The notes beneath the pieces were generated by a model, which saw only the letters and a list, made by a program, of their open reading frames with translations, ran no database searches and had not been told where the DNA came from. Of a DNA stretch of 64,000 nt, positions 8,396-17,310 are shown in pieces. Where the stretch lies: the NCBI RefSeq assembly GCF_001735805.1, contig NZ_CP017248.1, positions 682,001 to 746,000 on the forward strand, given 5' to 3'. Position 1 is the first letter of the stretch. Each line of letters opens with the position of its first letter. The stretch comes from Streptomyces fodineus (GTDB taxonomy: Bacteria; Actinomycetota; Actinomycetes; Streptomycetales; Streptomycetaceae). Position numbers and translations under genes: made by a program.

Positions 8396-9403
8396 ATGCG
8401 GCTGAGCGTGGTGGATGCGGGGTCGAACACGGTTCGGCTGGTGATCGCGGACGTGGAGGGCGGCGTCCCGCTGCCGGTGCACACCGTCAAGTGGAAGCTG
8501 CGCCTGTCCGAACACGCCGGCCCCGACGGCACTATCACCGACGAGGCGGTGGAGACGCTGGTGCAGGCCGTGGGCGCGGCCGGCGCCACCGCCCGCAGGT
8601 GGCATGCGCCGGGGCCGCTGGCCTTCGCCACCGCGGTGGTGCGCGGCGCCCCGAACCGGCAGGAGGTGCTGCGGCGGGTCGCGGCCGGGACCGGGGTCCG
8701 CATGTGCACGCTGCCGGGTGAGACCGAGGCCGAGCTGACCTTCCTGGCGGCCCGGCGCTGGCTGGGCTGGCACGCCGGACCGCTCGCGGTGCTCGACATC
8801 GGCGGCGGCTCGCTGGAGGTGGCCTTCGGCCGCGGCCGGCTGCCCGACTTCGCCGCCTCCCTGCCGCTCGGCGCGAGCCGGCTGACGCGCGAGTACCTCG
8901 GTACCCACGACCCGCCGGGACCGGAGGAACTGAAGGAGCTGCGCCGCCGGATCCGCCATGAGCTGCGGGACGTGGCCTCGCGGATCCGCTGGGAGCGGCC
9001 CCGGACGGCCGCGGTCAGCTCCCGTACGTTCCAGCAGCTGGCGCGGCTGTGCGGGGCGGCGCCCGGCCGGTACGGGCCGTTCGTGCGGCGGGAGATGCGC
9101 TGCCGGGATCTGCACGAGGCGGCCCGCACCCTCGCCGCCCTGCCCGCCGCCGAGCGCGCCCAGCTGCCCGGGATCTCCGCGCCGCGCGCCGAGCAGAGCC
9201 TGGCCGGGGCGGTCGTCGGGCACACGGCGCTGAAGCTCATGGGGCTGCGCGGCGCCGTCGTCTGCCCCTGGGCCATCCGCGAGGGCGTGCTGCTGCGCTA
9301 CATCGAGGACGGCCCGGACTGGTGGACGGACGCGACCGGCACCGCCGACACCACGGCACAGCCCACGGCGGCACCCCTGCGCATCGCGACTCCGCCGGCC
9401 TGA
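8396..9403 (+). CDS. Ppx/GppA-family phosphatase
   Basis: A 335-residue member of the exopolyphosphatase/pppGpp phosphohydrolase family of the actin-like ATPase superfamily. It opens with MRLSVVDAGSNTVRLV, the phosphate-1 motif in which the usual D-I/V-G is D-A-G, and has the phosphate-2 motif LDIGGGSLEVAFG near residue 135. About 300 residues is the usual short actinobacterial form (Ppx1/Ppx2-like). The ATG at 8396 matches family N-termini; an in-frame ATG at 8357 would add 13 residues and neither has a strong ribosome site. Likely cytoplasmic, acting on polyphosphate or (p)ppGpp. Family certain, substrate inferred. Confidence 0.85.
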   Translation: MRLSVVDAGSNTVRLVIADVEGGVPLPVHTVKWKLRLSEHAGPDGTITDEAVETLVQAVGAAGATARRWHAPGPLAFATAVVRGAPNRQEVLRRVAAGTGVRMCTLPGETEAELTFLAARRWLGWHAGPLAVLDIGGGSLEVAFGRGRLPDFAASLPLGASRLTREYLGTHDPPGPEELKELRRRIRHELRDVASRIRWERPRTAAVSSRTFQQLARLCGAAPGRYGPFVRREMRCRDLHEAARTLAALPAAERAQLPGISAPRAEQSLAGAVVGHTALKLMGLRGAVVCPWAIREGVLLRYIEDGPDWWTDATGTADTTAQPTAAPLRIATPPA

Positions 9404-9521
9404 CCGGCGCCGAGGCTCTTGGTCGAGCACGGCGGTCGGCGGGCACGCGCGGTGCACGAACTCGCTCCGCACAGCCGCCTGTCCCCGAAAGCCCCGAAAC
9501 CCGCCCCCGACCTGTAGCGAT

Positions 9522-9545
9522 CATGACAAAGGCAGGGTAGTCATG
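9522..9545. promoter_or_regulatory. Inverted repeat just upstream of the importer operon
   Basis: CATGAC at 9522-9527 is matched by GTCATG at 9540-9545, a perfect six-base dyad with a 12-base spacer ending five bases before the first start codon at 9551. It may be an operator of the transporter operon. Short dyads arise by chance in GC-rich DNA, so confidence is low. Confidence 0.25.
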
Positions 9546-9550
9546 CCGGT

Positions 9551-10519
9551 ATGGCATTACGTCGATCACGATCGGGAACGAAACGGCTCGCCGCACTCGT
9601 CGCCGCCGCGGCGCTGATCCTCGTGGGCTGCGACAGCGGCGGCACGTCGTCCTCCGGCGACGGACGGCAGCGGCTGACCGTGGCGGCGCTGCCGCTCACC
9701 GACTCGGCCGCCCTCTATCTCGCCCGGGACCGCGGGCTGTTCGCCAAGGAGGGTCTGGACGTGCGCATCCAGCCCGTCCAGCAGAGCATCCAGGCGCTGC
9801 CCGCGCTGCTCAAGGGCCAGGTGAGCGTCATCGCGAGCGCGAACTACGTCACCTACCTCCAGGCCTACGAGAAGGGCACCCTGGACCTGCGCATCCTCGC
9901 CGAGGGCGTCCGGATCGCCCCGCACATGATGGACGTCCTCGTGCCCAAGGACTCGGCGCTGAAGAAGCCCGCCGACCTCGCGGGCAAGAAGGTCGCCGTC
10001 GCCGTCCTCAACAACATCCAGTCCCTGACCCTGAACGCGATCCTCGACGCCCAGGACGCCGGGCGGCCCGTCTACCGGCAGATCCTGTTCCCGCAGATGG
10101 GCCCCGCCCTGGAGAAGGGCCAGGTGGACGCCGCCCACGCGGTCGAGCCCTTCGACACCGCCATCCAGGGCGAGTTGGGCGCGCGGGTGCTGCTGGACGC
10201 CGGCTCGGGACCGGCGCTCGGCCTGCCGGCCAGCGGGTACATCACCACGGCCGACTTCGTGAAGAAGAACCCGAAGGCCGCCGCGGGCTTCCGGCGTGCC
10301 GTCGAGGCGGCCTCGAAGCTCGCCGCCAAGGATCCCGGAGCGGTCCGCACGGAGCTGCCGAAGTACGCCAAGGTGACCGCGGACCAGGCCGCGTCGATCC
10401 ATCTGCCGTCCTATCCGGCGACCGCCGACCCGGCCGCACTGCGCCGGCTCATCCGGCTCATGCGGGAGCAGGGGCTGCTGAAGAAGGACATCGATCCGGC
10501 TCCCCTGCTGGCGAAGTGA
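9551..10519 (+). CDS. ABC importer substrate-binding lipoprotein (SsuA/THI5-like)
   Basis: A 322-residue lipoprotein. The signal peptide ends in LILVGC with lipobox Cys27. The mature part follows the NMT1/THI5-like/SsuA fold: LTVAALPLTDSAALYLARD, GLFAKEGLDVRI, a KPADLAGKKVAV segment after the hinge, and AHAVEPFDTAI in the second lobe. Such proteins bind sulfonates, taurine, aromatic acids, thiamine pyrimidines or riboflavin. First gene of an operon; its stop overlaps the GTG of the first permease by four bases. Because a benzoylformate-decarboxylase-like enzyme is encoded in the same operon, an aryl 2-oxoacid or related aromatic acid is a reasonable guess for the ligand. Confidence 0.85.
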   Translation: MALRRSRSGTKRLAALVAAAALILVGCDSGGTSSSGDGRQRLTVAALPLTDSAALYLARDRGLFAKEGLDVRIQPVQQSIQALPALLKGQVSVIASANYVTYLQAYEKGTLDLRILAEGVRIAPHMMDVLVPKDSALKKPADLAGKKVAVAVLNNIQSLTLNAILDAQDAGRPVYRQILFPQMGPALEKGQVDAAHAVEPFDTAIQGELGARVLLDAGSGPALGLPASGYITTADFVKKNPKAAAGFRRAVEAASKLAAKDPGAVRTELPKYAKVTADQAASIHLPSYPATADPAALRRLIRLMREQGLLKKDIDPAPLLAK

Positions 10520-11316
10520 CACGGCGTCAGGATATGCTGCTCGGCCTGCTCGGCGCGGCGGGGGCCTTCGGGGTGTGCGAGGCGGTCTCCCGGGCCGGGA
10601 TCGTACGGCGCAGCTACCTGCCGCCCGCCTCCGAAGTCCTCGTCCGCGCCGCCCGGTTGACGGCTGACCCGGTCTTCGTCGACGGCATCGGGGTGACCCT
10701 GCGGGCGTGGGCGCTCGGCCTCGGGCTCGCCTGCGCGATCGCCGTACCGCTGGGGCTGCTGCTGGGCGCGGTGCCGGTCGTGGAGGCCGCCGCACGCGCG
10801 GTGATCGAGTTCCTGCGGCCGCTGCCGTCCGTCGCGCTGATCCCGCTGGTGTCGCTGCTGCTCGGGTCGGGCACGGAGACGGAGGTGACGCTGATCGCGT
10901 ACGCCTCGCTCTGGCCGGTGCTGTTCAACACCGTCTACGGCCTGGGCGAGACCGACCCGCTGGCCAAGGACACCCTGCGGGCCTTCGGGTTCGGGCGGCT
11001 CGCGGTGCTGCTGCGGGTGGAGTTGCCGGCCACCGCGCCGTTCATCGCCGCCGGGGTGCGGATCTCGGCCGCGGTCGCGCTGATCCTGGCCGTCGCCACG
11101 GAGATCCTCTCCGGCTTCGGCCAGGGCCTCGGCATCTTCATCGCCCAGGCCCAGACGGCGACGGACGGTACGCGGGACGTGCTGGCGGGGGTGGTGTGGG
11201 CGGGCGGTCTCGGGCTGGTGATCAACGGCGTACTGGTGGGCGTGGAGGGGCGGTTGTTCGCCTGGGCGCTGGAACCCGGCCCGGAGGCAGGGAAGTCGGA
11301 GCGGGGCCACCCATGA
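10516..11316 (+). CDS. ABC importer permease 1 (SsuC/TauC type)
   Basis: A 266-residue inner-membrane permease of the BPD_transp_1 family. Several hydrophobic helices are visible (LGLACAIAVPLGLLLG, VALILAVATEIL, GGLGLVINGVLVG) and the coupling-helix EAA-type loop near RAFGFGRLAVLLRVELPATAPFIAAGV. The GTG start at 10516 overlaps the preceding stop (GTGA), and the stop overlaps the ATG of the second permease, so the genes are translationally coupled. It is predicted to form a heterodimer with permease 2, since importers of this type with two distinct permeases usually do. Confidence 0.85.
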   Translation: MTRRQDMLLGLLGAAGAFGVCEAVSRAGIVRRSYLPPASEVLVRAARLTADPVFVDGIGVTLRAWALGLGLACAIAVPLGLLLGAVPVVEAAARAVIEFLRPLPSVALIPLVSLLLGSGTETEVTLIAYASLWPVLFNTVYGLGETDPLAKDTLRAFGFGRLAVLLRVELPATAPFIAAGVRISAAVALILAVATEILSGFGQGLGIFIAQAQTATDGTRDVLAGVVWAGGLGLVINGVLVGVEGRLFAWALEPGPEAGKSERGHP

Positions 11317-12143
11317 CGGGGACACAGGGCAACGCGTCCGGCTCGCCCCGCGCCACCGCCGTCCCCTTCCTGCTGCGCTGGGCGGTGCTGCTCGTCGCCG
11401 TGGCCTGCTGGGAGCTGGCCGCACGGGCGCGGGGCAGCGTCTACTTCCCGCCGCCGCTGCGCATCGCCCGGCACGCGCGCGACCTGTGGTTCTCGGGCGC
11501 CGTCGATCATCTGTTCCTGACCCCGGCCGCCGTCGACACCATCCTGCCCAGCCTCGGCCGGATGGCGGCCGGGTTCGCGCTCGCCGCCGTCGCCGGAATC
11601 ACCCTGGGGATTGCGATGGGCCGCTCGCGCCGGGCGTACGCGCTGTGCAACCCGGTGCTCCAGTTCGCACGGTCCGTGCCGCCGCCCGCCCTGGTGCCGG
11701 TCTTCGTCGTCGTCTTCGACTTCGGTACGCCCATGCAGGTGGCGTCGATCGTGTTCAGCGCCGTATGGCCGGTGCTGGTCAACTCGGCCGAGGGCGCCCG
11801 TGCCACCGACCCGCTGCGGCTGGAGGTGGCGGCCGTGCTGCGGCTGACGGCGCCCGAACGGCTGTGGTTCCTGATCCTGCCCTCGGCGCTGCCCCGGATC
11901 TTCGCGGGGCTCCGGCTCAGTCTGTCGCTGTGCCTGATCCTGATGGTGTTCTCCGAGCTGCTGCCGGGCGCCGACGACGGTATCGGTTTCACGCTCACCG
12001 ACGCCCAGACACGCTCGGACCTGCTCACGGTGTGGGCCGCGCTGATGCTGCTCGGCGCGCTGGGCTATCTCCTCAACACCGGCTTGCTGGCGGTCGAGAA
12101 GCGGCTCGTCGGCCCGAGGACGTCCGCGGGGAGGACGGCATGA
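11313..12143 (+). CDS. ABC importer permease 2 (SsuC/TauC type)
   Basis: A 276-residue membrane permease. Hydrophobic segments include FLLRWAVLLVAVACWELAA, FALAAVAGITLGIAMG, ALVPVFVVVFDFG and LLGALGYLLNTGLLAVEK. The EAA-like loop is at AVLRLTAPERLWFLILPSALPRIFAGL. The ATG at 11313 overlaps the previous TGA, and its own TGA overlaps the ATG of the ThDP enzyme gene at 12140. It is clearly distinct from permease 1 in sequence but alike in topology. Confidence 0.85.
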   Translation: MTGTQGNASGSPRATAVPFLLRWAVLLVAVACWELAARARGSVYFPPPLRIARHARDLWFSGAVDHLFLTPAAVDTILPSLGRMAAGFALAAVAGITLGIAMGRSRRAYALCNPVLQFARSVPPPALVPVFVVVFDFGTPMQVASIVFSAVWPVLVNSAEGARATDPLRLEVAAVLRLTAPERLWFLILPSALPRIFAGLRLSLSLCLILMVFSELLPGADDGIGFTLTDAQTRSDLLTVWAALMLLGALGYLLNTGLLAVEKRLVGPRTSAGRTA

Positions 12144-13750
12144 CGACGGTCACGGTGCGCGAGGCGGTCGTACGGTTTCTGCGGGAGACCGGCATGACCA
12201 CGGTGTTCGGCAATCCGGGCTCCACGGAACTGCGGATGTTCCGCGACTGGCCGGACGACTTCACCTATGTGCTGGGCCTGCAGGAGTCCGTGGCCGTGGG
12301 AATGGCGGCCGGGCACGCGCTCGGCACCCGGCGTGCCGCCTTCGTCAGCCTGCACTCGGCCGGCGGGGTGGGGCACGCGCTCGGTGCGGTGTTCAACGCC
12401 TTCCGCGACCGGGTGCCGCTGGTCGTCGTGGCGGGACAGCAGGCGCGCTCACTGCTCCGGTTACGGCCCTTCCTCGGCGCCGACGAACCGGCCCTGTTCC
12501 CGCGCCCGTACGTGAAGTCCGCCCGCCAGCCGGAGCGGGCCGAGGACGTGCCTGCCGTGCTCGCCGAGGCGTACCGGATCGCGATGACGCATCCGCGCGG
12601 CCCGGTGTTCGTGTCGGTGCCGGAGGACGACTGGGACCGGCCCTCCGAACCCGTCCCGCCCCGCACGGTGCACGCGGCGTTCACGGCCGACCCGGACGCC
12701 CTGCGCGCACTCGCCGCCCGGCTCACCGCCTGTGCGCGCCCGGCGCTCGTGGTGGGCCCAGGGGTGGACGACGAGGACGCGCTGGAACAGGTCCGGGCGC
12801 TCGCCGAGCGGACCCGGGCCGGGGTGTGGATCAGCCCGCTCTCCGGCCGCTCCGGTTTCCCGGAGTCGCATCCGCTGTTCCAGGGGTTCCTGCCGCCGAT
12901 CGCCCGTCGACTGGCCGCGCGGCTCGCTCCGTACGACGTGGTGGTGGCCCTCGGCACCCCGGTGTTCACCTACCATGTGGCGGACGACGGTCCGCCGCTC
13001 GCGCCCGGCACCGAACTGTTCCACCTGGACTGCGACCCCGGCCAGGCCGCCTGGCTGCCCACCGGCACCAGCATCGTCACCACCCTGCGGCCCGCCCTGG
13101 AACGGCTCACCGAACTGCTGGACAAGGAACCCGACCACGACCCGCCACCACCCAGGCCGGCCCCCGCCCCGACCCGCGCCGAGGGGCACATCACCCCGGA
13201 GCTGTTCTTCGATCTGCTGAGCGCCCGGCTGCCGCGCGACCGGGTCCTCGTCGAGGAGGCGCCGAGCCACCGTGACACGCTGCACGCGCGCGTGCCCGTC
13301 GAGTCCGGCGGCGGCTTCCTCACCACGGGCAGCGGGGCCCTCGGCTGGGGCCTGCCGCTCGCGGTCGGCCGGGCGCTCGCCGACCGGCGCCGGGTGGTGT
13401 GCGTGGTCGGCGACGGCTCGGCGCTCTATTCGGTGCAGGCGCTGTGGAGTGCGGCCCGGCACACGGCACCGGTCACGTACGTCCTTCTGGACAACGGCGG
13501 TTACGCGGCCGTCCGCGCGCTCGGCCGCCGGATCGGCATCGCGCCCGTCCCCGGCACGGACATCACCGGCATCGACTTCGCCGCCCTCGCCGAGGCCTTC
13601 GGCTGCCCTGCGGCCCGCGCCGAACACGCCGAGGAGCTGCCTGCCGCGCTGGACCACGCCCTGGGCCACGGCGACGGCACCGGGCCCTTCCTGCTGCACC
13701 TGCGGGTCGGCGGAAGCGCGGGCACCCTGTACGAGCCCTGGGCCGGGTGA
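12140..13750 (+). CDS. mdlC: Benzoylformate decarboxylase-type thiamine-diphosphate enzyme
   Basis: A 536-residue ThDP enzyme predicted to decarboxylate benzoylformate or a similar 2-oxoacid to the aldehyde and CO2. From memory of the Pseudomonas putida enzyme, its four active-site residues are all kept: Ser28 in GNPGSTEL, Glu49 in GLQES, His72 in SLHSAG and His279 in FTYHV (Ser26, Glu47, His70, His281 in P. putida). The C-terminal ThDP motif is VGDGSALYSVQALWSAA then LLDNGGY. Cytoplasmic. It sits between the permease and ATPase genes of an importer with overlapping starts, which strongly suggests that the transported compound feeds this enzyme or is chemically related to its substrate. The symbol reflects family identity, not proven substrate. 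Confidence 0.85.
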   Translation: MTTVTVREAVVRFLRETGMTTVFGNPGSTELRMFRDWPDDFTYVLGLQESVAVGMAAGHALGTRRAAFVSLHSAGGVGHALGAVFNAFRDRVPLVVVAGQQARSLLRLRPFLGADEPALFPRPYVKSARQPERAEDVPAVLAEAYRIAMTHPRGPVFVSVPEDDWDRPSEPVPPRTVHAAFTADPDALRALAARLTACARPALVVGPGVDDEDALEQVRALAERTRAGVWISPLSGRSGFPESHPLFQGFLPPIARRLAARLAPYDVVVALGTPVFTYHVADDGPPLAPGTELFHLDCDPGQAAWLPTGTSIVTTLRPALERLTELLDKEPDHDPPPPRPAPAPTRAEGHITPELFFDLLSARLPRDRVLVEEAPSHRDTLHARVPVESGGGFLTTGSGALGWGLPLAVGRALADRRRVVCVVGDGSALYSVQALWSAARHTAPVTYVLLDNGGYAAVRALGRRIGIAPVPGTDITGIDFAALAEAFGCPAARAEHAEELPAALDHALGHGDGTGPFLLHLRVGGSAGTLYEPWAG

Positions 13751-13753
13751 GGG

Positions 13754-14515
13754 ATGCTGCGCCTCGACTCCGTCAGCCGGCACTTCGGCGACATGCGCGT
13801 CCTGGACCGGTTCAGCCTCACCGTGCCCGACGGTCAACTCCTCAGCGTGGTCGGGCCCTCCGGCTGCGGCAAGTCCACGCTGCTGCGCACCATCGCCGGG
13901 CTGCTGCCCGCGCAGGAGGGCACGATCACCATCGACGGCGCGCCGGTCACCGGCGTGCCGGAGCGGCTCGCGGTCGTCTTCCAGGAGTACGGCCGCTCGC
14001 TGCTGCCCTGGCTCACCGTGCGCGACAACGTGGCCCTGCCGCTGCGCCGCCGGGGCCTGGGGCGCGCCGCCCGCCGGGCCGCGGCCGAGACGATCCTCGA
14101 ACGCGTCGGCCTGCACGGGGCCGGACGCCGGCATCCCCGGGAGCTGTCCGGCGGCATGCAGCAGCGGGTGGCCATCGCCCGCGCGCTGGTCTGCCGGCCG
14201 TCCCTGCTGCTCATGGACGAGCCGTTCGGCTCGCTGGACGCCCGCACCCGCGAGGACCTGGAGGACCTGCTCCTTCAGGTCCATCGCGCCGACGGCACGA
14301 CCATCGTGTTCGTCACCCACGACATCGACGAGAGCGTGTACGTCGGCGACCGCGTCGTGGTCCTCTCCCCCGGCCCCGGCTCCCTCGTCGTCCGTGACCT
14401 GCCGGTGGACCTGCCGGCCGAACGGGACCAGCTCACCACCCGGAGTCTGCCCGCGTTCGTGAAGCTGCGGACGGAGGTGGGCCGGGCGGTACGCGGCGAG
14501 TACGGGGAGGGGTGA
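13754..14515 (+). CDS. ABC importer ATP-binding protein (SsuB/TauB type)
   Basis: A 253-residue ATPase that energises the importer encoded upstream. Walker A is GPSGCGKST (34-42), the Q-loop is near VVFQEYGRSLLPW, the signature is LSGGMQQR, Walker B is LLLMDEPFGSLD and the switch His is in FVTHDIDESV. The LLPWLTV segment after the Q-loop is typical of the nitrate/sulfonate/taurine class. It starts three bases after the decarboxylase stop and closes the operon; a strong hairpin overlaps its stop codon. Confidence 0.9.
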   Translation: MLRLDSVSRHFGDMRVLDRFSLTVPDGQLLSVVGPSGCGKSTLLRTIAGLLPAQEGTITIDGAPVTGVPERLAVVFQEYGRSLLPWLTVRDNVALPLRRRGLGRAARRAAAETILERVGLHGAGRRHPRELSGGMQQRVAIARALVCRPSLLLMDEPFGSLDARTREDLEDLLLQVHRADGTTIVFVTHDIDESVYVGDRVVVLSPGPGSLVVRDLPVDLPAERDQLTTRSLPAFVKLRTEVGRAVRGEYGEG

Positions 14516-14548
14516 CCTCCGGGCCATCGGGGCCCGGAGGTCACCCCT
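14508..14548. terminator. Bidirectional intrinsic-type terminator between convergent genes
   Basis: An 18-base perfect inverted repeat (14508-14525 with 14531-14548) with a five-base loop. It includes the stop codon of the ATPase gene and lies 17 bases before the end of the convergent BNR-type gene. The position and strength suit a terminator serving both strands, although no U-tract follows, which is usual in Streptomyces. Confidence 0.75.
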
Positions 14549-14564
14549 TGCCTTCACCGGGCGC

Positions 14565-17204
14565 TCAGTGCAGGTCCCGCACCTTCACGGTGTAGATTCC
14601 CCGGCCGTGCGTGGCGGCGTACAGCGTGCCGCCGTCCGGGCCGGTCTTGAGCTGGAGGACGGCGACCGCCGGCAGGCTGCCGACCCGCTGCCAGGTGGTG
14701 CAGCCCGGCGCGCGGTAGACGACACCGAGGTCCGTGGCGACGGCGAGGCCGCCGTCGGCCGTCACCAGCGCGGAGTCGGTGGGCACGTCGGGCAGGTTGG
14801 CCGAGATGTCCTTCCAGGTGGTGCCGCCGTCGGTGGACTCGAAGACGTGGCCGACGCCGGCCCCGGGGCCCTCCGTCCAGTGCCGGGAGAAACCGTTCAC
14901 CGCGAGGAAGACGTGGTCGGCGTTCTTCGGGTCGACGGCGAAGCCGCTGAGGTAGCGGTTGGGCACGGTGCCGTCGACGGGCAGGCTGATGTCGTGCCAG
15001 CCGGTGCCGTCCGCGTTGCCGACGGCGATGCCCCGGGCGAAGCCCTGGTTGTTGCAGGGACCGCACCAGGCGGCGTAGATCCTGCCGCCGGACGCGGCGA
15101 CGGCGGTCGCGACCCGGCCGGCGCCGAAGTCGTGCACGCTGGTCCACTCCGAGCCGCTGCGGATGCCGTAGCCATGGGTCTGGACCCAGATGTGCCGGCC
15201 GCCGGCCACCCAGGTGTTGCCGTCCTTCATGTCCGCCGCGAGCGGGGCGATGAAGCGGGCCTCGCTGGTGGCGTTGTCGGGCGGGGCGACGGAGTACGAC
15301 GTCGCCTTGCTCGCGTCCTTGGTCCAGCTGCCGTCGTTCACCGCGCAGTTCTGGGTGACCTGGACGGCTAGGTAGACGTACTCCTGGGCGATGTTGCAGC
15401 CGTTGGCCGGGTCGGTGAGCGTGTCGCCGCCGTCGCCGCCGAAGTCGGAGCCCATCACCGTGTCATTGCCACGCAGGATGGACTGGCCGTTGTCCTGGAG
15501 GCCGCCGGTGACGGACAGGCCGCCGTGGTCGAGGTCCTTGCCGATGCCGACGGAGTAGTACTGCAGGGTGTCGATGGTGCCGTCGTTGAGGGAGGTCCAG
15601 TCGGTGGCGTGGCCGGAGGCGTCCTGGGCGCCGTCGACCGGGCGCTTGTAGACGCCGCCGTCGTTGCCTACGTACACGAAGCTCGTGCCGTGGTAGCGGC
15701 CGATCGCGACGCCGTGCTGGTCGGAGTGGGTGGTCTGGTGGCAGTCCCCGGTCTGCTCGGCCGGGTCGATGCTCCAGCAGGAGAACCCGAAGTTCCAGTA
15801 CGGGCCGACGGTGGACCAGGTGCCGCCGCCGTCCTTGGTCTCGTAGACCTCTTCCAGGCCGGCGTACACGTGCTGGGGGTCGCTGGGATCGACGGTGAGG
15901 AACTGGTTGTACCAGGCCTGGACGCCCGGCATGTAACCGGGCGAGGTCAGCGCCGAGTTGTCGGCCGCCAGCCCCTTGTAGTCGGCGATCTTCGTCCAGG
16001 GGCCGGTCGGCGAGCCGGACTTGGAGACGTAGATGCCCTCCAGGCCACTGTCCGGGTTGGTGTTGAGCTGCTGCGGGGACTGGTCGATGGCGTAGTAGCG
16101 GGAGCCGTCGGCGGAGCGGGCGAAGGTGACGTTGCCGACGTTGCCGGCGTCGGCCGGGAGGTCACCGAGGCCGCTGCTGATCCGGGTCCAGGTGCCGCCC
16201 GCCTCGGTGTAGAAGCCGTTGTAGTCGTCGCCGCTGCGCCAGCCGACGGCGAGGACCACCTTGGCCGGGTCCTTGGGGTCGATGGCGATGTCGTTGGCGA
16301 TGTTCTTGTACGGCGCGGACGGATCGCCGGCCTTCGAACCGCCGGGCAGATAGTCGGGGTTGGGTGCGAACTCCAGCTTCCAGGGGCCGGTGAGCTTGTT
16401 CGTGGAGTGGCTCCACACGCCCTTGCCGGTGGCCGCCCAGACCTTGCCGCCGCCGAAGCGCAGCTCGTGGATGGTGGTGCTCTCCAGCTCGTCGCCGCCG
16501 ACCCTGCTGCGTGCGGAGAAGGTGCCGTGGTGGGGGTCGGTGAGGACGTAGACGCCGCTGCCGAGATAGGCGTCGGCGTTGGTGGTGGCCTCGCCGGTGC
16601 CCAGCCACAGCCGGCCCGCGCCGTCGACGGCGAGGGCGCCGGTGGACTGGGCGGGCAGCCGGTCGCTGACGGGCTGCCAGTGGCCGCCCCCGGTGCGCGA
16701 GCGCCACACCCCGCCGCCGGCGCTGCCCGCGTAGACGTAGCCGTCGTCGTCGGCGGCGATCGCCGCCATCCTGCCGGTGACGTTTCCGCTGCCACCGCTG
16801 GAGTTGGAGTCGATGTCGCGGTAGCGCGGGTCGTCGGAGTCGTACGGCAGATCGGTGACATTGCGCCACCTGCCGCCGGTGCTGTCGAGGTTGGTGAGGT
16901 CGCGCCAGGCCGCGCCGTACGCGCCCGGGGCGACCACACCGGGTGAGGTGCGGGCCTCGGCGTACTGGTCCGCGCCCTCGGCGATCTCGTCCGCCTCGTT
17001 GCCGTGGTCATCGTCCCCGGCCACGTGCGGGGACATGGCGCCCACCGACTGCTCGCGTTCCTTGGCGAGTTGGCCGAGCGCACGGACGCCGAAGGGGCTG
17101 GGCGAGCGCCCGGAGGCGGCGGACGGGGGTATCACGACGAGCGCGGCGGACGCGGTGAGCGCACAGACCGTGAACCACCGTCTTCTGTGGGTTGGTACGG
17201 ACAC
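14565..17204 (-). CDS. Secreted BNR/sortilin-like beta-propeller protein
   Basis: An 879-residue exported protein. The GTG at 17204 follows GGGAGG with a six-base gap and opens on RRRWFTVCALTASAALVVIPPSAASG, a signal peptide; an upstream ATG at 17360 would put 52 unlikely residues before it. The mature protein has many propeller-type turns with Asp-box-like motifs (VYAGSAGGGVWRSRTGGGHW, VYETKDGGGTW, VFESTDGGTTW, LYAATHGRGIYTV). This is the VPS10/sortilin or xyloglucanase-like (GH74-type) propeller style; substrate and catalytic residues cannot be fixed by eye. It ends facing the ATPase gene across a shared terminator. Confidence 0.75.
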   Translation of the reverse strand: MSVPTHRRRWFTVCALTASAALVVIPPSAASGRSPSPFGVRALGQLAKEREQSVGAMSPHVAGDDDHGNEADEIAEGADQYAEARTSPGVVAPGAYGAAWRDLTNLDSTGGRWRNVTDLPYDSDDPRYRDIDSNSSGGSGNVTGRMAAIAADDDGYVYAGSAGGGVWRSRTGGGHWQPVSDRLPAQSTGALAVDGAGRLWLGTGEATTNADAYLGSGVYVLTDPHHGTFSARSRVGGDELESTTIHELRFGGGKVWAATGKGVWSHSTNKLTGPWKLEFAPNPDYLPGGSKAGDPSAPYKNIANDIAIDPKDPAKVVLAVGWRSGDDYNGFYTEAGGTWTRISSGLGDLPADAGNVGNVTFARSADGSRYYAIDQSPQQLNTNPDSGLEGIYVSKSGSPTGPWTKIADYKGLAADNSALTSPGYMPGVQAWYNQFLTVDPSDPQHVYAGLEEVYETKDGGGTWSTVGPYWNFGFSCWSIDPAEQTGDCHQTTHSDQHGVAIGRYHGTSFVYVGNDGGVYKRPVDGAQDASGHATDWTSLNDGTIDTLQYYSVGIGKDLDHGGLSVTGGLQDNGQSILRGNDTVMGSDFGGDGGDTLTDPANGCNIAQEYVYLAVQVTQNCAVNDGSWTKDASKATSYSVAPPDNATSEARFIAPLAADMKDGNTWVAGGRHIWVQTHGYGIRSGSEWTSVHDFGAGRVATAVAASGGRIYAAWCGPCNNQGFARGIAVGNADGTGWHDISLPVDGTVPNRYLSGFAVDPKNADHVFLAVNGFSRHWTEGPGAGVGHVFESTDGGTTWKDISANLPDVPTDSALVTADGGLAVATDLGVVYRAPGCTTWQRVGSLPAVAVLQLKTGPDGGTLYAATHGRGIYTVKVRDLH

Positions 17205-17310
17205 CAGGGGCCTCCCGGAATGCATCGACACTGCCGACGCAGGAGACCCGACCACGCTGGCGTGAAAACGTCCGCCGCTTGGCCAAAATTTGACGAGAAC
17301 CTGCCAGCAA

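Noticed and set aside
9404..9550. TPP riboswitch upstream of the importer with ThDP enzyme
   Set aside because: I looked for the conserved CTGAGA-type core and pairing segments and did not see them; only a short dyad is present.
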